Both the position numbers and the translations under genes were made by a program. From Devosia sp. Root635 (GTDB taxonomy: Bacteria > Pseudomonadota > Alphaproteobacteria > Rhizobiales > Devosiaceae), in contig NZ_LMGZ01000005.1 of the NCBI RefSeq assembly GCF_001427605.1, positions 1 through 64,000 of the forward strand: a stretch of DNA of 64,000 bases, given 5' to 3'. Numbering within the stretch: the stretch's first letter is position 1; each line of letters begins with the position of its first letter. Shown here one piece after another: positions 45,387-54,276 of this stretch. A model generated the notes under the pieces. It was given only the letters and a program-made list of their open reading frames with translations. It searched no databases and had not been told where the DNA came from.

Positions 45387-46283
45387 ATGACTACAGCGCA
45401 AACCGAGATGAGCCATGCGAGTGCAAGAGGCTTCGATACCAAGCCTCCGCGGGAGGCGCTGGCGATTCTGGCCGAAGCGCAGGCCGAAGCGGCACGCGCG
45501 GTGCAAGACGCAGTGCCGGCCATTGCCAAAGCCGCACGGCTGGCGGCCGACAGCCTCACCGGCGGCGGCCGGCTGATCTATGCGGCGGCCGGCAGTTCCG
45601 GCCTCATGGCGCTGGCCGACGCGCTGGAATTGCCGGGCACCTATGGTATTGGCCGTGACCGTATCAAGGTTCTGCTGGCCGGCGGCATTGCCGCGCTGAC
45701 CGACATGGAAGGCGCGCCCGAAGACGATGCCGAAGCGGCCCGCGCCGATATCGCCGCGGCCAAGGTGGGTCCGAGCGATTGTGTGATCGCCCTTACCGCC
45801 AGCGGCTATACACCCTACCCCATGGCCATCATCGAAGCGGCCCGAGCCGCTGGCGCCGGCACGATCGGCATCAGCAACAATAGCGGCGCACCGCTGTTCG
45901 ATCGCGTCGATGTGGCCGTCTGCCTGCCGACGCCGCCCGAGGTCATCGCCGGCTCGACCCGCATGGGCGCCGGCACCGCGCAGAAGATTGCGCTCAATAT
46001 GCTCTCGACGATGATGGCCGTGCATCTCGGCCACGTACATGACGGCTTCATGGTCAACCTCATCGCCGACAATATGAAACTGCGCGGCCGGGCGCGCCGC
46101 ATCGTCATGGCGGTGAGCCAGGTGTCGGAGGACGAGGCCGCGGCGGCGCTAGAACAGGCCGACGGCGCGGTGAAGACGGCGATATTGCTGGCGGCGGGCG
46201 CTGATGGCGTCGCTGGCGCCGAGCGGCTGCTGGCCGCGAATGGCAACCGGCTGCGTCCGGCGCTCAAGGCGCTGGGGCGGTGA
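45387..46283 (+). CDS. murQ: N-acetylmuramic acid 6-phosphate etherase
   Basis: MurQ cleaves the lactyl ether of MurNAc-6-P to GlcNAc-6-P and lactate, a key step in peptidoglycan recycling. The 298-residue SIS-type enzyme shows IYAAAGSSGLMALADALE, ALTASGYTPYPMAIIEAA and the diagnostic VIAGSTRMGAGTAQKIALN. ATG at 45387 has TGGAG upstream. Its product is the substrate of NagA, encoded in the divergent operon, so the two units make one pathway under probable shared GntR control. Confidence 0.93.
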   Translation: MTTAQTEMSHASARGFDTKPPREALAILAEAQAEAARAVQDAVPAIAKAARLAADSLTGGGRLIYAAAGSSGLMALADALELPGTYGIGRDRIKVLLAGGIAALTDMEGAPEDDAEAARADIAAAKVGPSDCVIALTASGYTPYPMAIIEAARAAGAGTIGISNNSGAPLFDRVDVAVCLPTPPEVIAGSTRMGAGTAQKIALNMLSTMMAVHLGHVHDGFMVNLIADNMKLRGRARRIVMAVSQVSEDEAAAALEQADGAVKTAILLAAGADGVAGAERLLAANGNRLRPALKALGR

Positions 46284-46288
46284 CATCG

Positions 46289-46421
46289 CGCCACGCCCTC
46301 GTGGTTCGAGGCTCGCGAAGAGCTCGCACCTCACCATGAGGGGCTACTGGGAACTCGGTGTATCAACAGCCCTCATGGTGAGGTGCGCTTCTTCAGCGCC
46401 TCGAACCACGAGGGCGCGGCA
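46289..46421. repeat. Mosaic palindromic repeat, copy D
   Basis: The outer arms GCCACGCCCTCGTGGTTCGAG and CTCGAACCACGAGGGCGCGGC are inverted. The inner arms CACCTCACCATGAGG and CCTCATGGTGAGGTG are also inverted. It fills the convergent gap between murQ and the mannosidase gene. Its right end reads GCGGCACTAC, so the mannosidase TAG stop lies at the edge of the repeat, exactly as the Dabb stop does at copy A. Confidence 0.92.
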
Positions 46422-48845
46422 CTACCCAAGCTGATTGGCACACCGAAACACAGGGCTCGCCCCCAACGCGGCCGCATCCGGCTCCACCGCACAGGTGACG
46501 CGGAACACCCGGTTCTCGCCCGGCAGCAATGTCACCAGCATGTCGTCGACAGCAGCATCGGGATGGATGCGGTCGACGAAAAGGCACAGGTCCTTGAGGA
46601 GGCTGCGTGCCGTCACCGTTACCAGCCAGTCGGCACCATCGCCGGCCACCGCAATGTCGGCCCTCGCTTCGGGTAGGTCGAGCTCCACATCTTCGCTGAA
46701 ATAGTAGTGCGCCACGCTGTCATGCATTGTGGCCACCAGCATTTCGTCACGCGGATTATCGGGTTTTGCTACATCGGCAGGAACGACCAGCGAAGCGATA
46801 TCCAGCCGGTCGGAACAGAGCCGCCAATGCGTCCATTCGGCCAGCACCGTGCCGTCGAAGCGCACCCGCTTGACCGTCACCGGGCCGCGCCAGAACAGCG
46901 TGCGCTCATTGACCGCGAAGACCTGCAGGTCGGTACCGCGCTTCTGGATGGTCAGCAGATGCGGGTGATAGGCCGCGCGTAGCGCATACCACAGCGGCTT
47001 GGTCCGGCCATAGCCGTCGACGGCCGCCCATGAGGTCACCGGCCAGCAATCGTTCAATTGCCAGACGATGGCGCCCATATTGGTGCCACGATGGCTGCGC
47101 CAATGCTCCACCCCAAAGCGGATGGCGCGCGCCTGGTTGAGCTGGGTGGCATAGAGCCAGTCGTCCATATTGGCTGGCGCCGGCAGATGTCCGGCCAACC
47201 CGCGCAGCAACTTGTCGTTGCCTGTCGTGGCCTTCTGGTGATGCCAGACGCCGGGCGAGGTCGGCGTCATCGGCTGGTCATGCACCGATTGGCTCAGGGT
47301 CGCCCAGGTCGGCGGCGCCTGCCAGCCGAATTCGGAGCAGAAGCGCGGCACGCTGTCGGCATAATGCTCATAGCCAACCTCGTTCCACACATCCCAGACA
47401 TGGGAACAGCCATGCGCCGGATCGTTGGGATGGATGTCCATCGAGCCGGAATAGGGACTGCCCGCCCAGTAGGGCCTGACCGGATCGAGTTCGGCCACCA
47501 GCCGCGGCAGCAGGTCGAGATAATAGCCCTTGCCCCAGCTGCGGCCTTCCAGCACGCCCTGCCAGCCCCAGTCGAACCAGCCCCAGATATTCTCGTTATT
47601 GCCGTTCCACAGCACCAGCGAGGGGTGAGGCATCAGGCGGACAATGTTGTCGCGCGCCTCGGCCTCGATCTCGGCCGGCAGGTCGCCTTCTTCGGGATAG
47701 GCGGCGCAAGCGAACAAAAAATCCTGCCAGACCAGCATGCCGGCTTCGTCGCAGGCCTCGTAGAAGGCGTCGGTTTCGTAGATGCCGCCGCCCCAGACGC
47801 GCAGCATGTTGATATTGGCGCCCTTGGCCTGGGCGATGCGGGCGGCATAACGCTCGGGCGTGACGCGCGGCAGAAAGCAATCATCGGGAATCCAGTTGGC
47901 GCCGCAGATATAGACCGGGACGTCGTTGATGATGAAGGTGAAGGCGGTGCCTTTATCGTCTTTCGATGTATCAAGGCGCAACGAGCGGAAGCCGATTTTC
48001 CTGCGCCAGGAATCGGTTACGGCGCCGGCTTCATCCACTAGGTCCACAATCAGATCATAGAGCGGCTGGCTGCCCAGTCCGTGCGGCCACCAGATGGCGG
48101 GATTGGGCACGACAAGGTCCAGCACGTCGCCGACAGGCAGTTCCACGGTTATGCCGGCCACGCTGGCCCGCAACTTCAACCCTTGTCCGTCGCCATCCAC
48201 CGCCAAATGCGCCCGCACGCGGCCATCAGCGCCTTCAAGCGCCACTTCGGGGCGCACGCTGGCAATGCGGGCCTTCGTCCAGCTTTCCAGCCGTATCGGC
48301 TTCCAGATGCCCGACGTGACCAGCGTCGGGCCCCAGTCCCAGCCGAAATTGCAGGCCATCTTGCGCATCAGGTTGGCCGGGCCGGGATAGTTGTTGGGCC
48401 GCGGCTCATATTGCGCCGCCAGCGCCTCACCGCGCGTCCAGGCCGATTCGAAGAGGACGGTCAGCGTATTGGCGCCCTCGCGCAGCAGACCACGAACATC
48501 AAACCGGTATTCCCGGTTCATATTGGCGGTTTCGCCGATGATGGCACCGTTGAGGACGATCTGCGCGAAAGTGTCGAGGCCGGGGCAGACCAATTCGACC
48601 TGGGCTGCGCCCTCGTCCCGCCAGTCGAACACCACTTCATAGCGCCAGTCGCAACGGCCCACCCAGTCGACCGCGATCTCGTTGAGATCAAGATAGGGAT
48701 CGGGGATCAGCCGGGCTGCCAGCAAGTCGGTATGGACCGTGCCGGGTACCGTGGCCGGGATGGCCTCCGGCAGGATCGGTGCACCAACCCGGCGGGCGCA
48801 ATTGAGGGTCCAGCCCCGTTCGATGGGCTGTTGAAAAAGAGGCAT
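46422..48845 (-). CDS. Glycoside hydrolase family 2, probable beta-mannosidase
   Basis: This 807-residue GH2 enzyme probably removes terminal beta-mannose from oligosaccharides. The N-terminal sugar-binding domain opens with VPGTVHTDLLAARLIPDPYLDLNE, typical of mannosidases. The catalytic acid/base Glu is in WNGNNENIWGW and the nucleophile Glu in RFCSEFGWQAPP. No signal peptide is visible from ATG 48845, so it acts in the cytoplasm on imported sugars. It overlaps none of the amino-sugar genes and ends at repeat copy D. Confidence 0.9.
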   Translation of the reverse strand: MPLFQQPIERGWTLNCARRVGAPILPEAIPATVPGTVHTDLLAARLIPDPYLDLNEIAVDWVGRCDWRYEVVFDWRDEGAAQVELVCPGLDTFAQIVLNGAIIGETANMNREYRFDVRGLLREGANTLTVLFESAWTRGEALAAQYEPRPNNYPGPANLMRKMACNFGWDWGPTLVTSGIWKPIRLESWTKARIASVRPEVALEGADGRVRAHLAVDGDGQGLKLRASVAGITVELPVGDVLDLVVPNPAIWWPHGLGSQPLYDLIVDLVDEAGAVTDSWRRKIGFRSLRLDTSKDDKGTAFTFIINDVPVYICGANWIPDDCFLPRVTPERYAARIAQAKGANINMLRVWGGGIYETDAFYEACDEAGMLVWQDFLFACAAYPEEGDLPAEIEAEARDNIVRLMPHPSLVLWNGNNENIWGWFDWGWQGVLEGRSWGKGYYLDLLPRLVAELDPVRPYWAGSPYSGSMDIHPNDPAHGCSHVWDVWNEVGYEHYADSVPRFCSEFGWQAPPTWATLSQSVHDQPMTPTSPGVWHHQKATTGNDKLLRGLAGHLPAPANMDDWLYATQLNQARAIRFGVEHWRSHRGTNMGAIVWQLNDCWPVTSWAAVDGYGRTKPLWYALRAAYHPHLLTIQKRGTDLQVFAVNERTLFWRGPVTVKRVRFDGTVLAEWTHWRLCSDRLDIASLVVPADVAKPDNPRDEMLVATMHDSVAHYYFSEDVELDLPEARADIAVAGDGADWLVTVTARSLLKDLCLFVDRIHPDAAVDDMLVTLLPGENRVFRVTCAVEPDAAALGASPVFRCANQLG

Positions 48846-48868
48846 TGCGAGCTTTCGATATCGGTCGG

Positions 48869-49189
48869 TCAGTGAATGTCGTCTTCGCCGGTGGTGCCGC
48901 CTTCGCCTTCCCAGGTCTGGAGGCGTTTGACGGTCTGGCGCGGGAATTTGAGCCGCACGCCAACGCCCGTCCCACCCTGTTCGGGCAGGAACAGCACGCC
49001 GGCCTCCTCCAGCGCCGACCGGATCGCCCGCTGACAATTGGCATCGGGACGCAGCGTTTCGGCCTCGAAGCGCTCGATTTCGCTGGCCGGCACGTTGGTC
49101 GCCTCGGCCAGCCCGGTGATCGACCAGCCGACCAGAGCCCTGCCGGCGCGGCTTTGCGGCGCGGTGATCGGGGGCAATGGGTCGGTCAT
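48869..49189 (-). CDS. XRE-like DNA-binding protein
   Basis: This 106-residue protein has a Cro/CI-type helix-turn-helix: SRAGRALVGWSITGLAEATNVPASEIERFEAE, followed by RAIRSALEEAGVLFLPEQGGTGVGVRL, a tail common in small XRE proteins of Rhizobiales. It lies 23 bases upstream of the mannosidase on the same strand, so it may be co-transcribed with it or regulate it. ATG at 49189 has GGAGATG upstream. The target is unknown. Confidence 0.8.
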   Translation of the reverse strand: MTDPLPPITAPQSRAGRALVGWSITGLAEATNVPASEIERFEAETLRPDANCQRAIRSALEEAGVLFLPEQGGTGVGVRLKFPRQTVKRLQTWEGEGGTTGEDDIH

Positions 49190-49341
49190 GGCACATCTCC
49201 TTGGCTGGCTACAGCAAACATCCTCCGGGGCTGCCTGCCAAGCCGGGACATCGCCGCAGGATAAAAAAGACGCGCCGCATGTCGAAAGCCGGCCCGCTCG
49301 CTCGTCGCCTCAGCGAAACTGCCAGTCAAGGAGAACTGCAA

Positions 49342-49824
49342 ATGACCAACACCCTTCCCACCCAGGATACCGATCGCGACCTCGTGCTGACCCGCGTGCT
49401 CAATGCCCCGCGCGACAAGGTCTTCCAATGCTGGACCCAGCCAGATCTCATCAAGCAGTGGTTCGCGCCGAGGCCCTGGACCACGCCCAAGGTCGAAATG
49501 GACCTGCGTCCCGGCGGCGGCAACGTCATGACCATGGCCGACGAGAACGGCACTGAATATCCCAATGCAGGCCAGTATCTGGAAATCGTGCCCAACGAGA
49601 AGCTGGTCTTCACCGATGCCTTTACCGGCGATTGGGCGCCCTCGGCCAAGCCCTTCTTCACTGCCATCCTGACCTTCGAAGATGCCGGCGAGGGCAAGAC
49701 GCGCTACACCGCCATCGCCCGCCACTGGACCCCCGAAGATGCAGCGACCCACAAGCAGATGGGCTTCCACGAAGGCTGGGGCATGTGTGCCGCCCAGCTC
49801 GAAGAACTCGCTGCCAGCATCTAG
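49342..49824 (+). CDS. SRPBCC/AHSA1-family protein
   Basis: This 160-residue protein is a START-like SRPBCC domain of the AHSA1 group: DRDLVLTRVLNAPRDKVFQCWTQPDLIKQWFAP near the start, HWTPEDAATHKQMGFHEGW near the end. Such proteins have a hydrophobic ligand cavity; most bacterial members have no assigned role. ATG at 49342 has AAGGAG upstream. It is divergent from the XRE gene. Confidence 0.85.
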   Translation: MTNTLPTQDTDRDLVLTRVLNAPRDKVFQCWTQPDLIKQWFAPRPWTTPKVEMDLRPGGGNVMTMADENGTEYPNAGQYLEIVPNEKLVFTDAFTGDWAPSAKPFFTAILTFEDAGEGKTRYTAIARHWTPEDAATHKQMGFHEGWGMCAAQLEELAASI

Positions 49825-49832
49825 GGCCACAG

Positions 49833-49892
49833 TGTCGGCCCGGCGCCGACGCTTCCCTTCGCCTCCGCACCCCGGAACTTGTTCCGAGGTGC
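49833..49892 (+). terminator. Two hairpins after the SRPBCC gene
   Basis: GTCGGC/GCCGAC (49833-49850) is followed by GCACC-CCGGAAC-TT-GTTCCGA-GGTGC (49867-49892), a strong stem with one mismatch. Neither has a clear T-run. They may stop or protect the SRPBCC mRNA, or be copies of a palindromic repeat. Confidence 0.45.
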
Positions 49893-50178
49893 TGTCGTCA
49901 TAATAGAACAAAAATTGCAAACATGGAACGCGACGCAGACTTCGTTCGAAACGCATCGCTCGCCGACCCGGACTGCGCGAACCGGTCAATTCCACATCCG
50001 GAACCAGCGATTGCCGCATCGACGCCAGAACGGCGCATTGCGCGCGACTAGCGCCCTGACGACGGGCCGCAACAGGTCACTTCGGCGCTACGAATTCTCA
50101 ATTATTGCTATTTATTTCAATTAGATAATTCGCTTTTTGCACAGAGACTCGCCCCATCCAGGCATGCTGGAAGGGCCA
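49893..50178. other. Non-coding stretch upstream of the ABC/GDPD operon
   Basis: I see no convincing gene here; short open frames lack ribosome sites and resemble no family. The notable feature is an AT-rich segment at about 50096-50140, unusual in this GC-rich DNA, which precedes the PHO-box repeats. Confidence 0.5.
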
Positions 50179-50207
50179 CTGTTACACATCTGTCGCAGAG
50201 CTGTGAT
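50179..50207 (+). promoter_or_regulatory. Triple PHO-box-like direct repeat
   Basis: Three 7-mers CTGTTAC, CTGTCGC and CTGTGAT start at 50179, 50190 and 50201, each separated by exactly 4 bases (11-bp periodicity). PhoB sites consist of CTGTCAT-like 7-mers spaced by 4-base AT-rich linkers in the same way. The site lies 173 bases upstream of the ABC binding-protein gene. Matches to the consensus are 5/7, 5/7 and 6/7, so PhoB control is a good but untested inference. Confidence 0.65.
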
Positions 50208-50379
50208 TTCTACGTCTGGATCGTCGCGTCACCGATCAGCGGGTTTCCGCTTGCATAATTTTCCAGCCGGTAGTTAGCTTTCGGCCGGGAGAGGTCGACG
50301 CAAGATCGATGAAACCTACGGGCGGAACTGACCGCCGTGTGGAACATCCGTTCCAATGAACGGACTTTGGGAGATTACA

Positions 50380-51528
50380 ATGAAACGGCGTGATTTCATG
50401 CTCGCTGCCGGCACGGCTGCCGGCGCCCTAATGCTGCCCCGCATGTCCTTTGGCGCGGAAGGCGTCATCGACGTCTATTTCACCTCGGACCAGAACGTCA
50501 TCGACTTCTGGACCAATGTGGTGAAACCGAAATTCGAAGCCGCCAATGCCGGCATCACCCTCAACCTGGTTGACGGCGGCGATGGTCCGGGCGTTGCCGC
50601 CATCGGCGACCGCGCCATGGCGGCCCTCGCCAGCGGCAGCGACCCGCAGGCCGACCTGTTCGAAGGTTTTGACACGCGCGTCACCGTCGACGGTATCGCC
50701 AAGGGCCTCTATGTCGACTTCGAGACGGCCGGCCTCTCCAACTATTCCAAGGTCAATCCGCTGGCCTTCGACATTCCGACCAACCTGCCCTATCGCGGCT
50801 CGCAGGTGCTGCTGGCCTATGACACCACCAAGCTTGCCCCGGCAGATGTGCCGAAGACCTGGGCGGACCTGGTGGCCTGGATCAAGGCAAATCCGGGCCA
50901 GTTCATCTATAACCGCCCCAACAAGGGTGGTTCAGGCGGCAATTTCGTGCGCCGCGCCATCTATGAGGCGAATGGCCAGGACCCGGCCAAGTTCACCGTC
51001 GACAACTATACTGCCGAAGCCGGCGAGACCATGTTGAACCCGGCCTGGGACATCCTGATGGACCTGGCGCCCTCGCTGTTCGACGGCGGCGCCTATACGT
51101 CAGGCAATACCCAGTCGCTGCAGTTGCTCGGCCAATCCGCCGTCACCATGATTCCGGCATGGTCCGACCAGGCGCTGTCTGCGATTGACCAGGGCGTGCT
51201 GCCGGAAACCACCGGCCTCGTGCAGCTTCAGGACCTTGGCCTGCCGGGCGGTTTCACCAAGCTGGCCGTACTCAGCAACGGCACCAACAAGGATGCCGCG
51301 CTCAAGCTGGCAGATTTCCTCCTCACCGAGGAAATCCAATCCGCCGTGCTCACCGAACTGGGTGGTTTCCCGGGCGTGTCGTGGGATTACATCTCGGCCG
51401 ACCTGCGCGAGAAATTCGCCGACCTCATCCCGCAGACCATTCCGAACTTCCCGGGCGGTGACTGGGAAAAGGCCATCAACGAGGGCTGGTATCGCGCCGT
51501 TGCTCCAAACGTGGACCCGGCTTCGTGA
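50380..51528 (+). CDS. ABC transporter substrate-binding protein (family 1)
   Basis: This periplasmic solute-binding protein of 382 residues has a Tat-like signal (MKRRDFMLAAGTAAGALMLP). The mature part has the two-lobed fold of iron, polyamine and organophosphate binding proteins (DVYFTSDQNVIDFWTNVVKP, PADVPKTWADLVAWIKANPG). ATG at 50380 has GGGAGA upstream; an earlier ATG (50356) is less likely. It heads an operon with two permeases, an ATPase and a glycerophosphodiester phosphodiesterase, so a glycerophosphodiester or other organophosphate is the probable ligand. Confidence 0.88.
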   Translation: MKRRDFMLAAGTAAGALMLPRMSFGAEGVIDVYFTSDQNVIDFWTNVVKPKFEAANAGITLNLVDGGDGPGVAAIGDRAMAALASGSDPQADLFEGFDTRVTVDGIAKGLYVDFETAGLSNYSKVNPLAFDIPTNLPYRGSQVLLAYDTTKLAPADVPKTWADLVAWIKANPGQFIYNRPNKGGSGGNFVRRAIYEANGQDPAKFTVDNYTAEAGETMLNPAWDILMDLAPSLFDGGAYTSGNTQSLQLLGQSAVTMIPAWSDQALSAIDQGVLPETTGLVQLQDLGLPGGFTKLAVLSNGTNKDAALKLADFLLTEEIQSAVLTELGGFPGVSWDYISADLREKFADLIPQTIPNFPGGDWEKAINEGWYRAVAPNVDPAS

Positions 51529-52403
51529 CCATAGCAGACGCGGGCCAGCCAGTGCTCGCTGCACCAGAACGCAGGAGGCCGATTGGCCTCCTGCTCGTTG
51601 CCGTTCCGGTATTGCTGGTGATCTGGCTCATCATCTGGCCGATCATCTCGGCCATCATCCAGACGCTGTGGATGAGGTTGCCCGAAGGCGGCGAGACCTT
51701 CTCGCTCGAGACCTACCGTTTCTTCTTTTCGGACGGCTACAGCCTTTCCAACCTGTCGATCACGCTGTGGACGACGGGCGTCTGCGCCATCCTGCTGCTG
51801 GTGGTCTGCCTGCCGATCGCGCTCTACCTGCGTTTTTCGGACAGCAAGGTCGCCGCCTATGTGCAGGGCCTGGCCATTTTCCCGATGTTCGTGCCCTCGA
51901 TTATCCTCAGCTTCGCTTTCATCCGCGTATTGGGGCCGAACGGCACCGTCGACCTGCTGCTCAACGCGATGAGCCTGCCCAAGATTCGATCGCCCTATCT
52001 GACCCCGTGGGGGCCGGTGATCGGGCTGGTCTGGGACAATATCCCGCTCACCGTGCTGATCCTGCTGTCGGGACTGGGCAATGTCTCCAACCAGGCCATA
52101 GAAGCCGCGCGCGATGTCGGCGCGGGCCGCTTCGCCCTGCTCTGGCACATCATCCTGCCGCGCATTTCCAATTCCATCCTCGTGGCAATTTCATTCGCTG
52201 TGCTCGGCATTTTTTCGGCCTTCACCCTGCCCTATGTGCTGGGGCCGGCGGCGCCGGAAATGATGGGGCCGTTCATGCAGCGCACCTTCCGCGAACTCTA
52301 CGAACCACGGACGGCCATTACCCAGGCGGTCATCACCTTCGGGTTCTGCATCGTGTTCGGGCTTTTCTATGTGCGCTCGGTCGCCAAGAACAGGACACCC
52401 TGA
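51525..52403 (+). CDS. ABC transporter permease (PotB/AfuB-like)
   Basis: This 292-residue inner-membrane permease has six probable transmembrane segments. The first is IGLLLVAVPVLLVIWLIIWP. The EAA loop that contacts the ATPase is visible as EAARDVGAGRFALLWHIILPRI. It starts at a GTG overlapping the binding-protein stop by 4 bases, so translation is coupled. It pairs with the second permease that follows after 1 base. Confidence 0.9.
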   Translation: MTIADAGQPVLAAPERRRPIGLLLVAVPVLLVIWLIIWPIISAIIQTLWMRLPEGGETFSLETYRFFFSDGYSLSNLSITLWTTGVCAILLLVVCLPIALYLRFSDSKVAAYVQGLAIFPMFVPSIILSFAFIRVLGPNGTVDLLLNAMSLPKIRSPYLTPWGPVIGLVWDNIPLTVLILLSGLGNVSNQAIEAARDVGAGRFALLWHIILPRISNSILVAISFAVLGIFSAFTLPYVLGPAAPEMMGPFMQRTFRELYEPRTAITQAVITFGFCIVFGLFYVRSVAKNRTP

Positions 52404-52404
52404 C

Positions 52405-53226
52405 ATGGCCACCGCACTCATCCGCCGCCCGATCGACTGGACCGGCATCATCTTCGCCATCGTGCTGACGCTGGTCATCGTGCTTCCCCTGATCGTGGTG
52501 GGAACCTGGGCCTTCACCAATGTCTGGCGCTTTCCCGCGGTGATCCCGCAGGAATTCGGGCTCCGGTTCTGGAACCAGACGCTGGCGCGTGCCGACGTCT
52601 GGGGGTCGATCACCATGAGCCTGACGCTGGCGACGACGGTGACGGGCCTCTCCGCCCTGATCTGCCTGCCGGCGGCCTATGCCTTCGCCCGGCTCGATTT
52701 TCCGGGTCGGGACATCCTGTTCTTCTCGTTCCTGGCAGGGCACGCCTTCCCCAAATTCGGCCTGCTCGTCGCCATTGCCGGCATTTTCCTGCAGCTCAAT
52801 CTCATCGGCACCTTCTGGGGCGTGGTGCTGATTCAGCTCGTGGGCACGCTGCTGTTCATGATCTGGATCCCGGTGGCCGCCTTCCAGTCGGTCGACCGGC
52901 GGATGGAAGAGGCGGCGCGCGATGTGGGCGCGGGGCCGTTCCGGGTGTTCTGGTCGATCACCCTGCCCCAGGCCGGGCCGACCATTGCCGCCGCCATCCT
53001 GCTCAGCTTCGTCGGCACCTTCTACGAAACCGAAGGCGCCTGGCTGATCGGCGCGCCGCAGGTGCGCACCCTGCCGGTGCTGATGATCTCCTTCATCAAC
53101 AACCAGCCGGTCATCCAGTATGGCGCGGTGCTGTCTGTACTGCTCTGGGTTCCCAGCTTCATCGCCCTGCTGTTCGCCCGACGCGTGGTCAATTCGGGTT
53201 CGTTCGCCCGCGGCTTCGGGGGCTAG
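52405..53226 (+). CDS. ABC transporter permease (PotC/AfuB-like)
   Basis: This is the second permease, 273 residues with six probable membrane segments. Its EAA motif is EEAARDVGAGPFRVFWSITLPQAG. It begins at ATG 52405, 1 base after the stop of the first permease, and is followed after 9 bases by the ATPase gene. The two permeases together should form the membrane channel of the importer. Confidence 0.9.
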   Translation: MATALIRRPIDWTGIIFAIVLTLVIVLPLIVVGTWAFTNVWRFPAVIPQEFGLRFWNQTLARADVWGSITMSLTLATTVTGLSALICLPAAYAFARLDFPGRDILFFSFLAGHAFPKFGLLVAIAGIFLQLNLIGTFWGVVLIQLVGTLLFMIWIPVAAFQSVDRRMEEAARDVGAGPFRVFWSITLPQAGPTIAAAILLSFVGTFYETEGAWLIGAPQVRTLPVLMISFINNQPVIQYGAVLSVLLWVPSFIALLFARRVVNSGSFARGFGG

Positions 53227-53235
53227 GAAAAACGC

Positions 53236-54276
53236 ATGTCCATTCTCAAGATCAAAGACGTTTCCAAGATTTTCGCCAGCGGCCAGGTCCGCGCCGTCGA
53301 CAATTTCTCACTCGACGTGGCCGATGGCGAACTGGTCTGCCTGCTCGGTCCCTCGGGCTCGGGCAAATCCACCCTGCTTCGCATGGTGGGCGGCTTCGAG
53401 CGCCCGACGTCGGGCCTCATGACCATCGATGGCGAGGACATCACCCACGTTCCGCCCGAGAAGCGCCCCACCGGCATGGTGTTCCAGAGCCATGCGCTGT
53501 GGACGCATATGAATGTGTTCAAGAACCTCGCCTTCGGCCTCAAGCTGCGCAAGGTCGCGCCCGACGAGATCAAGCGGCGGGTCGAAGCGGTGCTCGACCT
53601 GGTGGGCCTCAATGGCTATGGCACGCGCCACGTCGCCAAGCTGTCCGGCGGGCAGCAGCAGCGCGTGGCGCTGGCGCGATCGCTGGTGCTGGAGCCCAAG
53701 ATACTGCTGCTCGATGAACCCTTTGCCAGCCTCGACCAGCACCTGCGCGAGCGGCTGCGAGAGGAAGTGCGCGATATCCAGCAGCGGCTGAAGATCACCA
53801 CGCTGTTCGTGACGCATGGGCAGGACGAAGCGCTGTCGATGGCCGACCGCATCGTGGTCATGCGCGACGGGCGAACCGAGCAGATCGACCGCCCCGAAGT
53901 GATCTATCGCGAGCCGCAAACGCCCTTCGTCGCCGGCTTCATCGGCACGATGAACCTGATCGAGGGCAATGTCGCCAACGGCATTTTCAGCAAGGCCGGC
54001 TACTCGACCCCCCTGCCCGTCGGCGATGGCCCGGCCATCATGGCCATCCGCCCCGAAGCGCTGGACCTGGCGATTGCCGGCGAGGGCAGCCAGGGCAAGG
54101 TGCATCGGGTCACCGACTATGGCACCCATGGGCTGGTGGACCTCGAACTCAACGACGCCACCCGCATCAAGGCGATGGTGCCGCATCCGGATTTGTTCAA
54201 GGCCGGCCAGTCGGTCACGCTGACGCCAAAGGCCATTGCCGCCTATCGCGACGGCGTGGTGATCCACCGAGCATGA
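53236..54276 (+). CDS. ABC transporter ATP-binding protein
   Basis: This 346-residue ATPase energises the importer from the cytoplasmic face. It shows Walker A GPSGSGKST, the signature LSGGQQQRVALARS, Walker B ILLLDEPFASLD and the switch His in FVTHGQDEAL. A C-terminal TOBE-type regulatory domain follows (GPAIMAIRPEALDLA). Its stop overlaps the phosphodiesterase start by 4 bases, tying that enzyme to the transporter. Confidence 0.93.
   Translation: MSILKIKDVSKIFASGQVRAVDNFSLDVADGELVCLLGPSGSGKSTLLRMVGGFERPTSGLMTIDGEDITHVPPEKRPTGMVFQSHALWTHMNVFKNLAFGLKLRKVAPDEIKRRVEAVLDLVGLNGYGTRHVAKLSGGQQQRVALARSLVLEPKILLLDEPFASLDQHLRERLREEVRDIQQRLKITTLFVTHGQDEALSMADRIVVMRDGRTEQIDRPEVIYREPQTPFVAGFIGTMNLIEGNVANGIFSKAGYSTPLPVGDGPAIMAIRPEALDLAIAGEGSQGKVHRVTDYGTHGLVDLELNDATRIKAMVPHPDLFKAGQSVTLTPKAIAAYRDGVVIHRA

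Noticed and set aside
20075..46421. CRISPR-like array
   Set aside because: The repeats are single palindromic units kilobases apart, with no regularly spaced spacers and no cas genes.
49879..50124. Possible 81-residue gene
   Set aside because: No ribosome site, Arg/Thr-rich composition and no resemblance to a family; it ends in the AT-rich upstream region.
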